Made by a program: the position numbers and the translations under genes. This document shows, piece after piece, positions 28,440-37,342 of a stretch of DNA of 64,000 bases. Source of the DNA: CBDDFS01 sp965227255 (lineage in GTDB: Bacteria; Bacteroidota; Bacteroidia; Flavobacteriales_E; Vicingaceae); assembly GCA_965227255.1 (NCBI GenBank), contig CBDDFS010000005.1, positions 62,001 through 126,000 of the forward strand, given 5' to 3'. A model generated the notes under the pieces. That model was not told where the DNA came from. It ran no database searches and worked only from the letters and a program-made list of their open reading frames with translations. How positions within the stretch are numbered: the stretch's first letter is position 1; the number at the start of each line of letters is the position of its first letter.

Positions 28440-29670
28440 TCTTCAAGACATTATAAAGATCATTCCATTGCTCTAGAATAAGGTCCTTAGAATAGTTTTC
28501 CACTACAAATTTCCGAGCTTCCACCCCCATTTTTCTTCTGAGGTTTGCATCCAACACAAGTTTCTCAATATTGGCCGCCATACCTTCGACATCATTCTCT
28601 TCAGACAAAAAACCTGTAACACCTTCCTTCATTGTATACGGCACGCCACCACTTCTGAATCCGATTACGGGCAAACCACAGGCCTGAGCTTCACCTGTTA
28701 CCACACCCTGGGTTTCTCTTCTCCCCGTATCGTCATGTGTTGAAGGAATAATGAAGATATCAGATGTCTGTAATAAATCCTTGATCTCACTTTGATTCTT
28801 TGATCCCAAAAGAACCACCTGTTCATTGAGTGCAAGCTCCGAAATCAGGTCTTGTAGTTTCTGTCTTTCACTTCCTTCACCAATTATGAGATATTTAATT
28901 TCCAGACCAGAATCAACGAGAATTTTAATCGCTCGAATTGCATATCGATGACCTTTCCAGGGAATCAATCGCCCAACAGAAATTGCCACAGGAATTTGAT
29001 TTTCATCACGCTCTTCTTGGATATTGAAATAATCAGTGTTTATAGGCAATGGGATAATTTTGAGCTTTTCTTCTTTGCAATTTAACTCGAGGGCCTGATC
29101 TGCCAGATATTTTGTTATTGCAGTGAACAAATCACCTATTTCAAAATACTCTTTGAATTCGTTGACTTTATCCCCTATAGTTAATTCGTTGTAATGTATA
29201 TCATAACCAAGGAAGGTTGTCACAATTTTACCTTGTATCCAAGAGTGTTTTTTGAATTGATCAAAGGGCCATGAATTATTCGCAAAAGTGACATGATAAA
29301 TGTCTCCATCCAGAGTTGTCCTGAGCTTTATCAATTGAGCAAGAATATTGCCTTTTGGTCCATCTGGACCATATTTTGCAGGATTCAATGTCTTCAAATA
29401 TTTCCAGAAGGCAGGTGTAATTAAAGCACGTAAAATCCTGGAAGCCCTCTTTAATAAACCACCCGGTTTTGATAGAACAAGTGTTTTTTCAAGCAGATTG
29501 AATTTCTTGATCAACTCTGGTTGTGAAGAATCTTGTATAGAATTTTTCTTACCTGTAACAATTTGAATCTCATATCCTAATTGGATGGCAAGGACTATTT
29601 GATTGGTGACAAAAGTCTCTGATTTCGTAGGAAATTCACCTACCCGAAAAACGATCTTTCCCTTGCTCAA
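28432..29670 (-). CDS. Family 4 glycosyltransferase (WcaL/AmsK-like)
   Basis: 412 residues. FPTKSETFVTNQI is the hallmark opening of the WcaL/AmsK/ExoL subgroup, which adds galactose or similar sugars in colanic acid and amylovoran. The donor domain has SVGRLIPWKGHRYAIRAI, LIIGEGSERQKL and GRRETQGVVTGEAQACGLPVIG (EX7E variant). It is separated by 3 bases from the upstream GT2 gene. The subgroup is fairly clear; the sugar is not. Confidence 0.87.
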   Translation of the reverse strand: MSKGKIVFRVGEFPTKSETFVTNQIVLAIQLGYEIQIVTGKKNSIQDSSQPELIKKFNLLEKTLVLSKPGGLLKRASRILRALITPAFWKYLKTLNPAKYGPDGPKGNILAQLIKLRTTLDGDIYHVTFANNSWPFDQFKKHSWIQGKIVTTFLGYDIHYNELTIGDKVNEFKEYFEIGDLFTAITKYLADQALELNCKEEKLKIIPLPINTDYFNIQEERDENQIPVAISVGRLIPWKGHRYAIRAIKILVDSGLEIKYLIIGEGSERQKLQDLISELALNEQVVLLGSKNQSEIKDLLQTSDIFIIPSTHDDTGRRETQGVVTGEAQACGLPVIGFRSGGVPYTMKEGVTGFLSEENDVEGMAANIEKLVLDANLRRKMGVEARKFVVENYSKDLILEQWNDLYNVLKNE

Positions 29671-29673
29671 AAT

Positions 29674-30681
29674 TCAGAAAGGGTTAAGATTAGCATACCA
29701 GTTCTCAATAAATTTTCGGTCATTGTAGTATTCTTCATATCCCGACCACAAGTACCTCAGATTTCTGAAATAATCTTTGGCCAATTCTGATTTGGCAGGA
29801 TTGGTCGAGACTCTGTAGACAGAATATTTAATCAATCCAGATGACAGATTTCCCCAGAATCTATTCTTGAAATTCCTGGGCAAGACTTGGCGCTTATTGA
29901 TCATATCAAGATATGGAGCCAGACTCTTATTCGATTCAAACATTGCCTTTCGGAGCTTTTTAACATAAGCCATATTGAGTCGGCCTGAATTCATGAAATG
30001 CCTGAAATACAAATCTTCATCGTACCATATCTCGAAGCCCATTAATCGGAGAGCGTAGCAATATTCCGTGTCACCTCCCGAACTCAATGTATCGCCTTTT
30101 CTGCATGTCAGTAAAGGATCAAATCCTGCTGACTTCAACTTTTGATAATGACTTTTCCTAACCACCATTCCTGCGCCGTAGAGACAGCCTTTCTCATTAG
30201 AAATGTTACCACTTTTATTTCCCTGTTTAGAAACCGCATATAGCGTATTGAACTGATCGAACCACCTGGGTTTTGATGATTCAAAAACTGGTTCACACCA
30301 ACCGCCAAGAGCTCCAATTTTTGGATTTGATTCCATTAACTCGAAGGACTTTTGGACGTAATTAGGAGAAAACCAGTTGTCATCATCACAGGTGATTAAC
30401 AGCTCATACTTAGCCTTGGAGTATCCCAATTCCTGAGCATAGGATTTTCCCGGTGTTGGTTGAGAAAAAGTGTGAAATTCAATTTCAGGATTTCCATGAT
30501 CCTTCCACCATTTCTCCGCATATTCTTTGCTCCCATCCGTAGAAGCATTGTCAACAAGGATGATCTCGAAAGGAATGTCAAATTCCTGGTTTCTTAAATG
30601 TTCTAAAGTTGGGCCTAACTTGGAAGAACCATTATAAGTGCAGATTACGACTGATACCCCCTTTTCAATATTCTCTTCCAT
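29674..30681 (-). CDS. Family 2 glycosyltransferase
   Basis: 335 residues. VSVVICTYNGSSKLGPTLEHL, LVDNASTDGS and TCDDDNWFSPNYV (DDD metal motif) mark a GT-A enzyme. GGWCEPVF and SSGGDTEYCYALRLMG complete the family pattern, with the GGDTE part likely holding the catalytic base. The C-terminal third (YFRHFMNSGRLNMAYVKKL) has no recognised domain. The N-terminal half resembles enzymes that act in sulfated EPS clusters, but this is not decisive. Confidence 0.88.
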   Translation of the reverse strand: MEENIEKGVSVVICTYNGSSKLGPTLEHLRNQEFDIPFEIILVDNASTDGSKEYAEKWWKDHGNPEIEFHTFSQPTPGKSYAQELGYSKAKYELLITCDDDNWFSPNYVQKSFELMESNPKIGALGGWCEPVFESSKPRWFDQFNTLYAVSKQGNKSGNISNEKGCLYGAGMVVRKSHYQKLKSAGFDPLLTCRKGDTLSSGGDTEYCYALRLMGFEIWYDEDLYFRHFMNSGRLNMAYVKKLRKAMFESNKSLAPYLDMINKRQVLPRNFKNRFWGNLSSGLIKYSVYRVSTNPAKSELAKDYFRNLRYLWSGYEEYYNDRKFIENWYANLNPF

Positions 30682-30692
30682 CCTTACTTGAT

Positions 30693-31508
30693 TCAGCTGT
30701 CAGTTTTTGTTCGCATTATCAGGGAATTTAATTTGAGAGCCCACTTCATAAATCGACCTTTCTTTAAATTCTGATGTTCTCTGAACAAGGAATTATATTC
30801 ATCTACAAAACCCGTAATAAAGTCTTCACTGTGTTCATTAAAAAATCTATGTCGCTCTTCTTTTTTCAAAGTCTCATTTTCCGATTGAGAGCTCAATCCA
30901 TCCATAGAATAGTCTGAAATGATCATATCAATATGTCTGTATGAAGCTCCTTCAACATGAATAGCGGCTGCATAGAAAACCCAATCAGCCAGGATCTTAT
31001 ATGAAAGATCATATCGTTTATTGTCAAAAAGAGATTTCTTTAGAAATGTGCTCTGATGATTTAATGTTCTCATCATCAGCGTTCTGGATGTCATTTTCGA
31101 TGGCATTTCTTTAAGGGTATGTCGACCATCGGGTCTAATGAAAATCGTATTTCCGTATACAATATCCTCAGCAGTTTTAAGACCGACAAACTTTGAAAGA
31201 ACATCATTGTTATGAAAAGTATCTCCGGAATTCAGGAATATTATATAATCGCCCGTTGCATGATCGATACCTTTGTTCATGGCATCATAAATTCCTTTGT
31301 CTTTTTCAGAGACCCAATAATGTAAGTGTTCGGAATTATCTTGAATCAATTTCTTGCTGCCATCAGTTGATCCTCCGTCAATAACAATATATTCGAAAGA
31401 ATCCAGCGTCTGTTCAAAGACCGAATTCACTGTCTTTTCGAGACCTGTTTCGTTATTATAGTTCACTGTAATGACCGTTACCACAATTTTTTCTTTTATT
31501 CCCCACAC
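30693..31508 (-). CDS. Family 2 glycosyltransferase (WcaA-like)
   Basis: 271 residues. VTVITVNYNNETGLEKTVNSV, VIDGGSTDGSKK, KDKGIYDAMNKGID and IIFLNSGDTFH are the consecutive GT2 motifs of the WcaA/PglI-like group, here with SGD in place of DxD. LADWVFYAAAI is the acceptor-side region. It overlaps the end of the sulfotransferase gene by 13 bases. It is similar in layout to the last gene of the operon. Confidence 0.88.
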   Translation of the reverse strand: MWGIKEKIVVTVITVNYNNETGLEKTVNSVFEQTLDSFEYIVIDGGSTDGSKKLIQDNSEHLHYWVSEKDKGIYDAMNKGIDHATGDYIIFLNSGDTFHNNDVLSKFVGLKTAEDIVYGNTIFIRPDGRHTLKEMPSKMTSRTLMMRTLNHQSTFLKKSLFDNKRYDLSYKILADWVFYAAAIHVEGASYRHIDMIISDYSMDGLSSQSENETLKKEERHRFFNEHSEDFITGFVDEYNSLFREHQNLKKGRFMKWALKLNSLIMRTKTDS

Positions 31509-32428
31509 TGAAATCTATACCACTTCAATTTCAACTCTCTTTTCATTCCATATTTACCTCGGAAATTTTGATGCTCTCCTATCTGCATGAAATAGTTGAA
31601 ATATTTGGAATTACCTGTTTTGTCATAGGAATATGCACCGAATTCATTTAGAAATTCTTTTCCCAAGTAATTGGCGTATCCCCTAAGGAAATCTTCAAAC
31701 TTGGGACTCATTTTTTTCTCTTGTTTTTCTTTGATCTCTGATGATTGATTCTTATTCAAATTGGGATCGCCATACTTCCCTTTGAATTTTTCATTCCTGC
31801 CCAGATCCAACACAGATTGATCAAAAGGAAGATTTAACCGGGCATATAGCTTTTCAACAACATTCTCGGTATCGGTGACCAGATCTTCATATTTAAGAAC
31901 CAAGAGATTGGGATCATTCGAATGTTCTTGCGCATATTCATGCAATAGTCGCGGGGCAATCAACAGATCACGATGATGTCTGGCAAGTTTCGTCATTGAT
32001 TTAATGTTCCATGTAGATATCATAGATCTTGCGACATTGATAGGATTTCTTTTAAGCAGGATTATTTTTGATTGAGGAAACAGGGACCTGATTTCAGAAA
32101 TAATTTCATAATACCTGGGAGTCTTATCTATGATATACTTGGTTTCCTCTTGCCTGAGAGGTTCATATATCTTTTTAATTAACGCCGCAATGACCTCATG
32201 AACCGGTTCTTGATTGAACTTTTTTAAATATTCTGTAAAAGCATCCACTGCTATATGAGAATCAAATTTAGATTCCATTAGGTCGGGCCGGAGTACCTGA
32301 ATAAAATTTAGAAGGATCCAGGGTTCACTTACCGTATTTACCGCATTATTGTTAGACAATAAATTCTGTAGCAAGGTAGAACCGCTTCTGGGCTGTGACA
32401 CGATAAAGATCATTTGACCATCCTCCAT
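31496..32428 (-). CDS. Sulfotransferase (PAPS-dependent, glycan-acting)
   Basis: 310 residues from the preferred ATG at 32428, one base after the upstream stop; an earlier in-frame ATG at 32461 would overlap that gene by 32 bases. IFIVSQPRSGSTLLQNLL is the 5'-phosphosulfate-binding loop of PAPS-dependent enzymes, and KIILLKRNPINVARSM is the 3'-phosphate-binding region. It should transfer sulfate from PAPS to a sugar hydroxyl of the polymer. A second, distinct sulfotransferase lies at 54.1-55.0 kb. Confidence 0.88.
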   Translation of the reverse strand: MEDGQMIFIVSQPRSGSTLLQNLLSNNNAVNTVSEPWILLNFIQVLRPDLMESKFDSHIAVDAFTEYLKKFNQEPVHEVIAALIKKIYEPLRQEETKYIIDKTPRYYEIISEIRSLFPQSKIILLKRNPINVARSMISTWNIKSMTKLARHHRDLLIAPRLLHEYAQEHSNDPNLLVLKYEDLVTDTENVVEKLYARLNLPFDQSVLDLGRNEKFKGKYGDPNLNKNQSSEIKEKQEKKMSPKFEDFLRGYANYLGKEFLNEFGAYSYDKTGNSKYFNYFMQIGEHQNFRGKYGMKRELKLKWYRFQCGE

Positions 32429-32429
32429 T

Positions 32430-33989
32430 TTATTCGATTTGGTGTATATAATCCAAAGCACAAAGGGTCTTCCTTCTATTCCTCAAAAAATTGATCAACT
32501 GAGTGTAATAAAGATCATCATCGTATTCATTTTCGCGCAAAAAATCGGACAGGTTTTTTATATTCTCTCTTTCGTGATTAATTAAATTCTGCCCACTTGT
32601 ATTAGGAACCATTTCAGGACCAAAGAGATCTGAGCTAAACAAGTAACTTGAATTCTTCCAGTAGATCACTTTTTTGACCAAATCTTTGGTCGTCTCTGAA
32701 ACTTTTCCTTTGAATTTAATGCCACTTAGTACCTTTATGTAATCATTTTCATTCGCACAGTTTTTGGAAAAACCTAAGTCCATATAATATGAATCTCCTG
32801 CTAAAATTGTAGCCGCATCAAACAATTGACACTCCAATCCAATAGTTCCTCTTACCGTAATAACAGCATCCGAAATTTTTAAAACTGAGTCTGTTTTAAC
32901 ATCGGGAGGACATAGAGAAACATGATCACTTTTTTCAAAAATTTCCTCGACCACTCCATCTTCCGAGAATATTTCAGCCGCGGGATGAGGTTTAATTATC
33001 CAATTCACATGTGGAATTTTTTGTATTATCTCCAGTGTCTTGAAAAACCAGATATAATAGTCACTGTAGATCATATTTCGATCTGAATGCGGAGCATCAC
33101 TGAAGGCGTGACCTGCAATAAGTCCAATAGCTTGTTTCTTCTTGAAGCCGAGGGAATCTAATAATTCGTTTTCAGCCATATCTGATTTACTGGCAAAAGC
33201 ATATTTTACATCGTTTTGCATAAATCGTCCGTTAAAACGATCTTCCATATATTTTTCTGCCAGTTTAAGGTCAATTCTTAAGATTCTTGACTTTATTTTT
33301 TCATTGATGTAATAGTTATTGGTCAAAATTTCCGATAACGAATCTACATGATTCAAGTGTGCTCTACTCTTTGAAATGTAAGGCACTCCGTTTTCGATTG
33401 ACATTCTTGACATTAACCCAAAGTCAACATAAAATTTGTGACTAAATGTAGTCAGACCAATGTTTTTACTTTTGAATAAATTATCCAGAATAAAGAACTC
33501 CTTGACGGCCCTGTAGAAGTATGATTTTACAATGTCTTTTTTAAAGAATGTCGATGAGAAGCATTTCTTTTCAAATCGGACGATTGAATCATAAATTAGA
33601 TCTCCCAATACAATTTTCCCCATGCGGGCCTGCAGAATCTTATTTTGGAAGATTTTTGTTTTAAAGTGATATTTCCATTTAAACTGAATTCTTTTCCAGC
33701 GAGAAAAACTCTCCCAAACGTCAGCTTTGTACCACACTTCTGCTTGTATCGAATCCGCTAATTTCTCTAGAAAAAATGATTTCTTTTCAGCATAAAAAAC
33801 AGGTTTATAGCCAAATACTTGATTCGCAGCTCTTGCTATTAGAGTATTAATAAATAAATTATGTGTTGTTAGCAATATGCCGTCAAGAATTACATATTCA
33901 TTATTATGATTGCAGTCTTCAAAAGCCTTCTTTAAACGATCCAGCAAATGAATGTAGTCAGGGTCTTCTGATAAATCTTCCAGTTTCAT
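32430..33989 (-). CDS. Capsule-type glycosyltransferase-like protein (KpsC/KpsS/LipB-related), tentative
   Basis: 519 residues, no membrane segment. The C-terminal half has NWIIKPHPAAE and ISDAVITVRGTIGLECQLFDAATIL, the KPHP and GTxGLE signatures of capsule polysaccharide biosynthesis proteins and other GT-B enzymes that use CMP-Kdo-type donors. The N-terminal half (AARAANQVFGYKPVFYAEKKS) is poorly conserved. A CMP-nonulosonate-using transferase would fit the pseF and pseI genes upstream. That link is inference. The long reading frame is intact and follows the methyltransferase gene by 28 bases. Confidence 0.6.
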   Translation of the reverse strand: MKLEDLSEDPDYIHLLDRLKKAFEDCNHNNEYVILDGILLTTHNLFINTLIARAANQVFGYKPVFYAEKKSFFLEKLADSIQAEVWYKADVWESFSRWKRIQFKWKYHFKTKIFQNKILQARMGKIVLGDLIYDSIVRFEKKCFSSTFFKKDIVKSYFYRAVKEFFILDNLFKSKNIGLTTFSHKFYVDFGLMSRMSIENGVPYISKSRAHLNHVDSLSEILTNNYYINEKIKSRILRIDLKLAEKYMEDRFNGRFMQNDVKYAFASKSDMAENELLDSLGFKKKQAIGLIAGHAFSDAPHSDRNMIYSDYYIWFFKTLEIIQKIPHVNWIIKPHPAAEIFSEDGVVEEIFEKSDHVSLCPPDVKTDSVLKISDAVITVRGTIGLECQLFDAATILAGDSYYMDLGFSKNCANENDYIKVLSGIKFKGKVSETTKDLVKKVIYWKNSSYLFSSDLFGPEMVPNTSGQNLINHERENIKNLSDFLRENEYDDDLYYTQLINFLRNRRKTLCALDYIHQIE

Positions 33990-34017
33990 AATTCACAATG
34001 AGCTGTGCTACTTTTAT

Positions 34018-34923
34018 CTAGCGTGCCGATGTCAATATGGCATTATCAGGATTTAAACATGGAATTCCTCCTACAATTGGATAGGATAGAAGACTAGATT
34101 CAGAAAAATAACTGTCACCCATTTTATTTAATCTGTGTTTCGTTACAGGACAGGCATAAAAACTCTTCTTGTCTTGTTTTTGAGCCTGTAATTTTTCGAT
34201 CAGAATGTAACTTGTAGGATTTGAAGGAACTATTGGTTTTTCGAATTTTTCGTGAACCTGAATCTTGTAGCCCAACTTTTCCGCATGAATATGAAGGTTT
34301 TTGACATATCCATGGCGGTCGATTCGTGACTTCCCTTCATCATCCGCAAAGTGATAAGAAGGTTCATTTATCACTATGTACTTTGCAGAAACTCTATATA
34401 ATTCTTTAAGCGCTTCAATTTCCTTGCCACCATTTGGCTCAAGAGAATGGTTGGTCATTACTAAGTCAATAGAATCGTTCAGGAATGGAGTGTCGAAAAG
34501 ATTTCCGGTACACAATTCAACATTGTCTATATCAAAACGCTCCAAAAACTTTTTACCAAAATAAACACGAGACCATGAAAGATCGAATCCAAATACATGA
34601 TTTGGTTTGTTCTTCATTCTGGAAACAACATTTCCGAGTGTAATGGCCTCTCCAACTCCAACCAGTAAAAACGAGTCAATGGGTCCAAGTTTATCTAATT
34701 TCGCAACCAGCTCTTCACAGTAATCTATCTTTCTTTGAGATTTCTCATCAAAAATCTGGGTATAAGTTCCCGCTTGCAGATCATAGCTGACCTTGATATA
34801 GTCTTCTTTCGACAAGGCATTGCCATATTCCGATTGCAATAATTGAATAATATTAACTCCATTTTCATATTCCCTTCTAATTCTCTGAAGGTTTGAAAAT
34901 AATTTTACTTTTTCTTCTGACAT
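34018..34923 (-). CDS. SAM-dependent methyltransferase with C-terminal Trm112-like tail
   Basis: 301 residues. FLLVGVGEAITLGNVVSRM is the SAM-binding motif I, HVFGFDLSWSRVYFGKKFL motif II, and LVMTNHSLEPNGG the motif IV region of class I enzymes. After residue 245 a short module (YACPVTKHRLNKM ... YPIVGGIPCLNPDNAI) resembles the Trm112/UPF0434 fold, keeping the YPIVxGIPxL end but only one of the usual paired cysteines. It probably methylates a sugar nucleotide or glycan. Confidence 0.75.
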   Translation of the reverse strand: MSEEKVKLFSNLQRIRREYENGVNIIQLLQSEYGNALSKEDYIKVSYDLQAGTYTQIFDEKSQRKIDYCEELVAKLDKLGPIDSFLLVGVGEAITLGNVVSRMKNKPNHVFGFDLSWSRVYFGKKFLERFDIDNVELCTGNLFDTPFLNDSIDLVMTNHSLEPNGGKEIEALKELYRVSAKYIVINEPSYHFADDEGKSRIDRHGYVKNLHIHAEKLGYKIQVHEKFEKPIVPSNPTSYILIEKLQAQKQDKKSFYACPVTKHRLNKMGDSYFSESSLLSYPIVGGIPCLNPDNAILTSAR

Positions 34924-34934
34924 GGCAACCGCAA

Positions 34935-36134
34935 TTAAAGTAAGAAATCAATAGAATGAATCTCCCCAATAGAGTAAGGGAATTGTATAAATCTGGAAAC
35001 TTTTTGTTCAGGATTCCACACGACTACTCCACAGTCAATAGAAATATTATTCGACAGACCCAATACTTTCGAATAATTCCGGTTTTTACTTTGTCCTATA
35101 TAATAATGACCATGGAACTGAGCTAATCCTCTAGTGAAGGCGGGAAATGTTCCTTGAATTGATAGATTATTAAAACGAATATGACCTGGAAGAGAATCCA
35201 GAATGTGAATTGAGCCATCTATAACCTTTACATTATGAGGCATGTACAAGTCTGAAAAAATATCACTTAGCCTTTGTCCTGTTTCTATATTGAATTCGGC
35301 AATACAACCATCGAATCGATCTCTTTTCCATGATCCAGTGGATGAAAACATAGAAACATATAAACTATTTCCTATAGCATAATTGTCATTGCAGTGGTGC
35401 ATAGGTTCGCTCGTCTTATCAATTTTGTCTGTCAATTTGAATTCCCTTTCTACCTTATAATTTTTACCATTAATTTCTAAAACTGCATCCAGATATGAAC
35501 AAGTCACATAAAAATTTCCGGTATCTTGATTAAAAGAAATTCCATGTGCACGTGAACCTTGTGGAAGTGTGCCATGATGCTCGACTTTTTCCATCGAGTC
35601 TATGGAATGAATTCCTTTATCTGTATCTATAAAAAAGATCTTATCATCAACCCTGACCGTTCCATAACATGGTCCGGAATAGATTTTTTCAAGTTTAACG
35701 TCCAGACCATCTACTTGGCATTTATATAAACCTCCACCCTTCAAGGGACTATCAGTAGGGATGCTGCCACTTGTAAAATAAAAAGTCGATTTTAAGGATT
35801 CCAATTCGCTGATGGCAAGTAGGTCATTTAAAATTGGAGAAATACAATAGTCACGATTTGCTTTAAATCCTAATTTTTCCAATTGTTCAGAAATCTCTCG
35901 TATTGCTGTACTGCAAATAATGATAAAGTGTTCTTCACGCAATTCAGCTGGATTCTTAACATCATAGCCATCATATTGCGTATTCTGTAAGTTTTCAGAA
36001 TTATCTGCAATAAACTCAACTTTTCCCCGGCCGATTCTTCGGATTGTCTTTGTTGCTATATTTCCTGAACCAAACAGTATAAAATTTCTCTTTCCTACTT
36101 TGGTTAGTTGCAAGAATGTCGTCTTTTCCAACAT
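34935..36134 (-). CDS. Rossmann-like N-terminal domain fused to a DUF4915/TIGR03032-like beta-propeller domain
   Basis: 399 residues. Residues 1-110 look like a PglD-N or NDP-sugar-binding Rossmann unit: NFILFGSGNIATKTIRRI, then VEFIADNSENLQNTQYDGYDVKNPAEL. Residues ~115-399 are repeats with SGPCYGTVRVDDKIFF, GTLPQGSRAHGISF and LPGHIRFNNLSIQGTFPAFTRGLAQFHGHYYIG; the last matches the FxRGLA...xGLS end of TIGR03032/DUF4915 proteins. His-rich MHHCNDNYA and MPHNVKV may line a metal or active site. It lies 2 bases downstream of the amidotransferase gene, so a role in modifying the nonulosonic acid is plausible. No activity is established. Confidence 0.65.
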   Translation of the reverse strand: MLEKTTFLQLTKVGKRNFILFGSGNIATKTIRRIGRGKVEFIADNSENLQNTQYDGYDVKNPAELREEHFIIICSTAIREISEQLEKLGFKANRDYCISPILNDLLAISELESLKSTFYFTSGSIPTDSPLKGGGLYKCQVDGLDVKLEKIYSGPCYGTVRVDDKIFFIDTDKGIHSIDSMEKVEHHGTLPQGSRAHGISFNQDTGNFYVTCSYLDAVLEINGKNYKVEREFKLTDKIDKTSEPMHHCNDNYAIGNSLYVSMFSSTGSWKRDRFDGCIAEFNIETGQRLSDIFSDLYMPHNVKVIDGSIHILDSLPGHIRFNNLSIQGTFPAFTRGLAQFHGHYYIGQSKNRNYSKVLGLSNNISIDCGVVVWNPEQKVSRFIQFPYSIGEIHSIDFLL

Positions 36135-36136
36135 AA

Positions 36137-37342
36137 TTATTCGCTGTAATATTTTCTCTGTTGTTCGGAATTCAAATTCACCTTACCATAAATTCGCTCT
36201 TGTCCGTCAATATCATGTTTGCACCATTGACCTTTATTTATCCACCAAACATGAGGATCCCGAAATGAATCGGCAATTAGATCAAACTTTTCTTCGGACC
36301 AGCCAACATAAGGTAGCCATCTGTTAATGTCATTTGATTTGATGTGATCTCTTTCCAAGCATATTTTCATGGCTTCATCGCGGCTTATTTTGCCACTTCT
36401 TATGTCTTTTGAAGTGTGATCTGTTGCCCTGCCGTATCCGAACTTAACCCATTTCATATAGTCGTGAATGCCATTTTCGTGCATATCATCCAAATTTGAC
36501 ATTTTCCGATATGTCCTTTCAAATTCTACTTCTGACTCTTGAAATCCATATTTTTCCACCATCATTGGTCCATGAACATTGGCATCCCAATTAAAGAAAT
36601 TCGAAATAAAAACACCCCTCACTCCCACTTTTTCTATTTCTACATCATTAGGATATTTCCATTGAAGCAATTCATGTTCAAATATTTCATCATCGTACTT
36701 TTTCGAGGCATCTATTATATCATTCCATTCATATCCTCTCAAACTGTGTTCATGTCTGAATCGATACGTAAATTCAACTAAATCCTTATAAGAATGCATA
36801 CCCCCGAGGTCCATAAATCCGTGTTCTCCCCAGATCATTAGGGGAACCTTTTTTTCAACTGCCACACGAATCGGATAAGTGAAAATACCGGCATGCGCAT
36901 GCCAATTCATATCACCCATTAATTTCTGACAAACCCTATTCATCTTTTTTAGCAATGAAATGCTGGGTGTATAGAATATGTGATCGGCATTAAATACCTC
37001 CCTCATATTTAGGAGGTTTTTCATCCCTGTTTCCGTGTAATTGTATCCATGATATGTGACAAGCAAGGGATTCAATCCATATTCTTTAATGATGTGAATC
37101 TGCCAATAACTATCCTTACCACCTGAAACAGGAATAATGCAATCATATCCATTATCATTCGACTTATAATCATCGATCAGATTTTCAAACATTTTCCGAC
37201 GTCTCTCCCAGTTGATCTCTACTCTTTCCTCACTGGTCTTGCAGCCTGAACAAATTCCCTCTTCATCAAATTCTAAAGGCACAGCCGAACTCGAAGGATA
37301 TGTACACTTTTTGCAATATTTTACTCTTGGTTTTTCCACCAT
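36137..37342 (-). CDS. wbpG: N-acetyl sugar amidotransferase (WbpG/PseA family)
   Basis: 401 residues. A CxxC pair near the N terminus (YCKKC ... GICSGC) suggests zinc binding, and IIPVSGGKDSYWQ is the ATP-pyrophosphatase PP-loop (SGGKDS). The rest matches the TIGR03573 pattern (LLVTYHGYNYTETGMKNL, WGEHGF). The family turns an N-acetyl group into an acetamidino group using ammonia delivered by HisH/HisF-like partners, as with WbpG in Pseudomonas and PseA in Campylobacter flagellin glycosylation. The partner genes follow directly upstream in the operon, with a 1-base overlap. Confidence 0.88.
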   Translation of the reverse strand: MVEKPRVKYCKKCTYPSSSAVPLEFDEEGICSGCKTSEERVEINWERRRKMFENLIDDYKSNDNGYDCIIPVSGGKDSYWQIHIIKEYGLNPLLVTYHGYNYTETGMKNLLNMREVFNADHIFYTPSISLLKKMNRVCQKLMGDMNWHAHAGIFTYPIRVAVEKKVPLMIWGEHGFMDLGGMHSYKDLVEFTYRFRHEHSLRGYEWNDIIDASKKYDDEIFEHELLQWKYPNDVEIEKVGVRGVFISNFFNWDANVHGPMMVEKYGFQESEVEFERTYRKMSNLDDMHENGIHDYMKWVKFGYGRATDHTSKDIRSGKISRDEAMKICLERDHIKSNDINRWLPYVGWSEEKFDLIADSFRDPHVWWINKGQWCKHDIDGQERIYGKVNLNSEQQRKYYSE

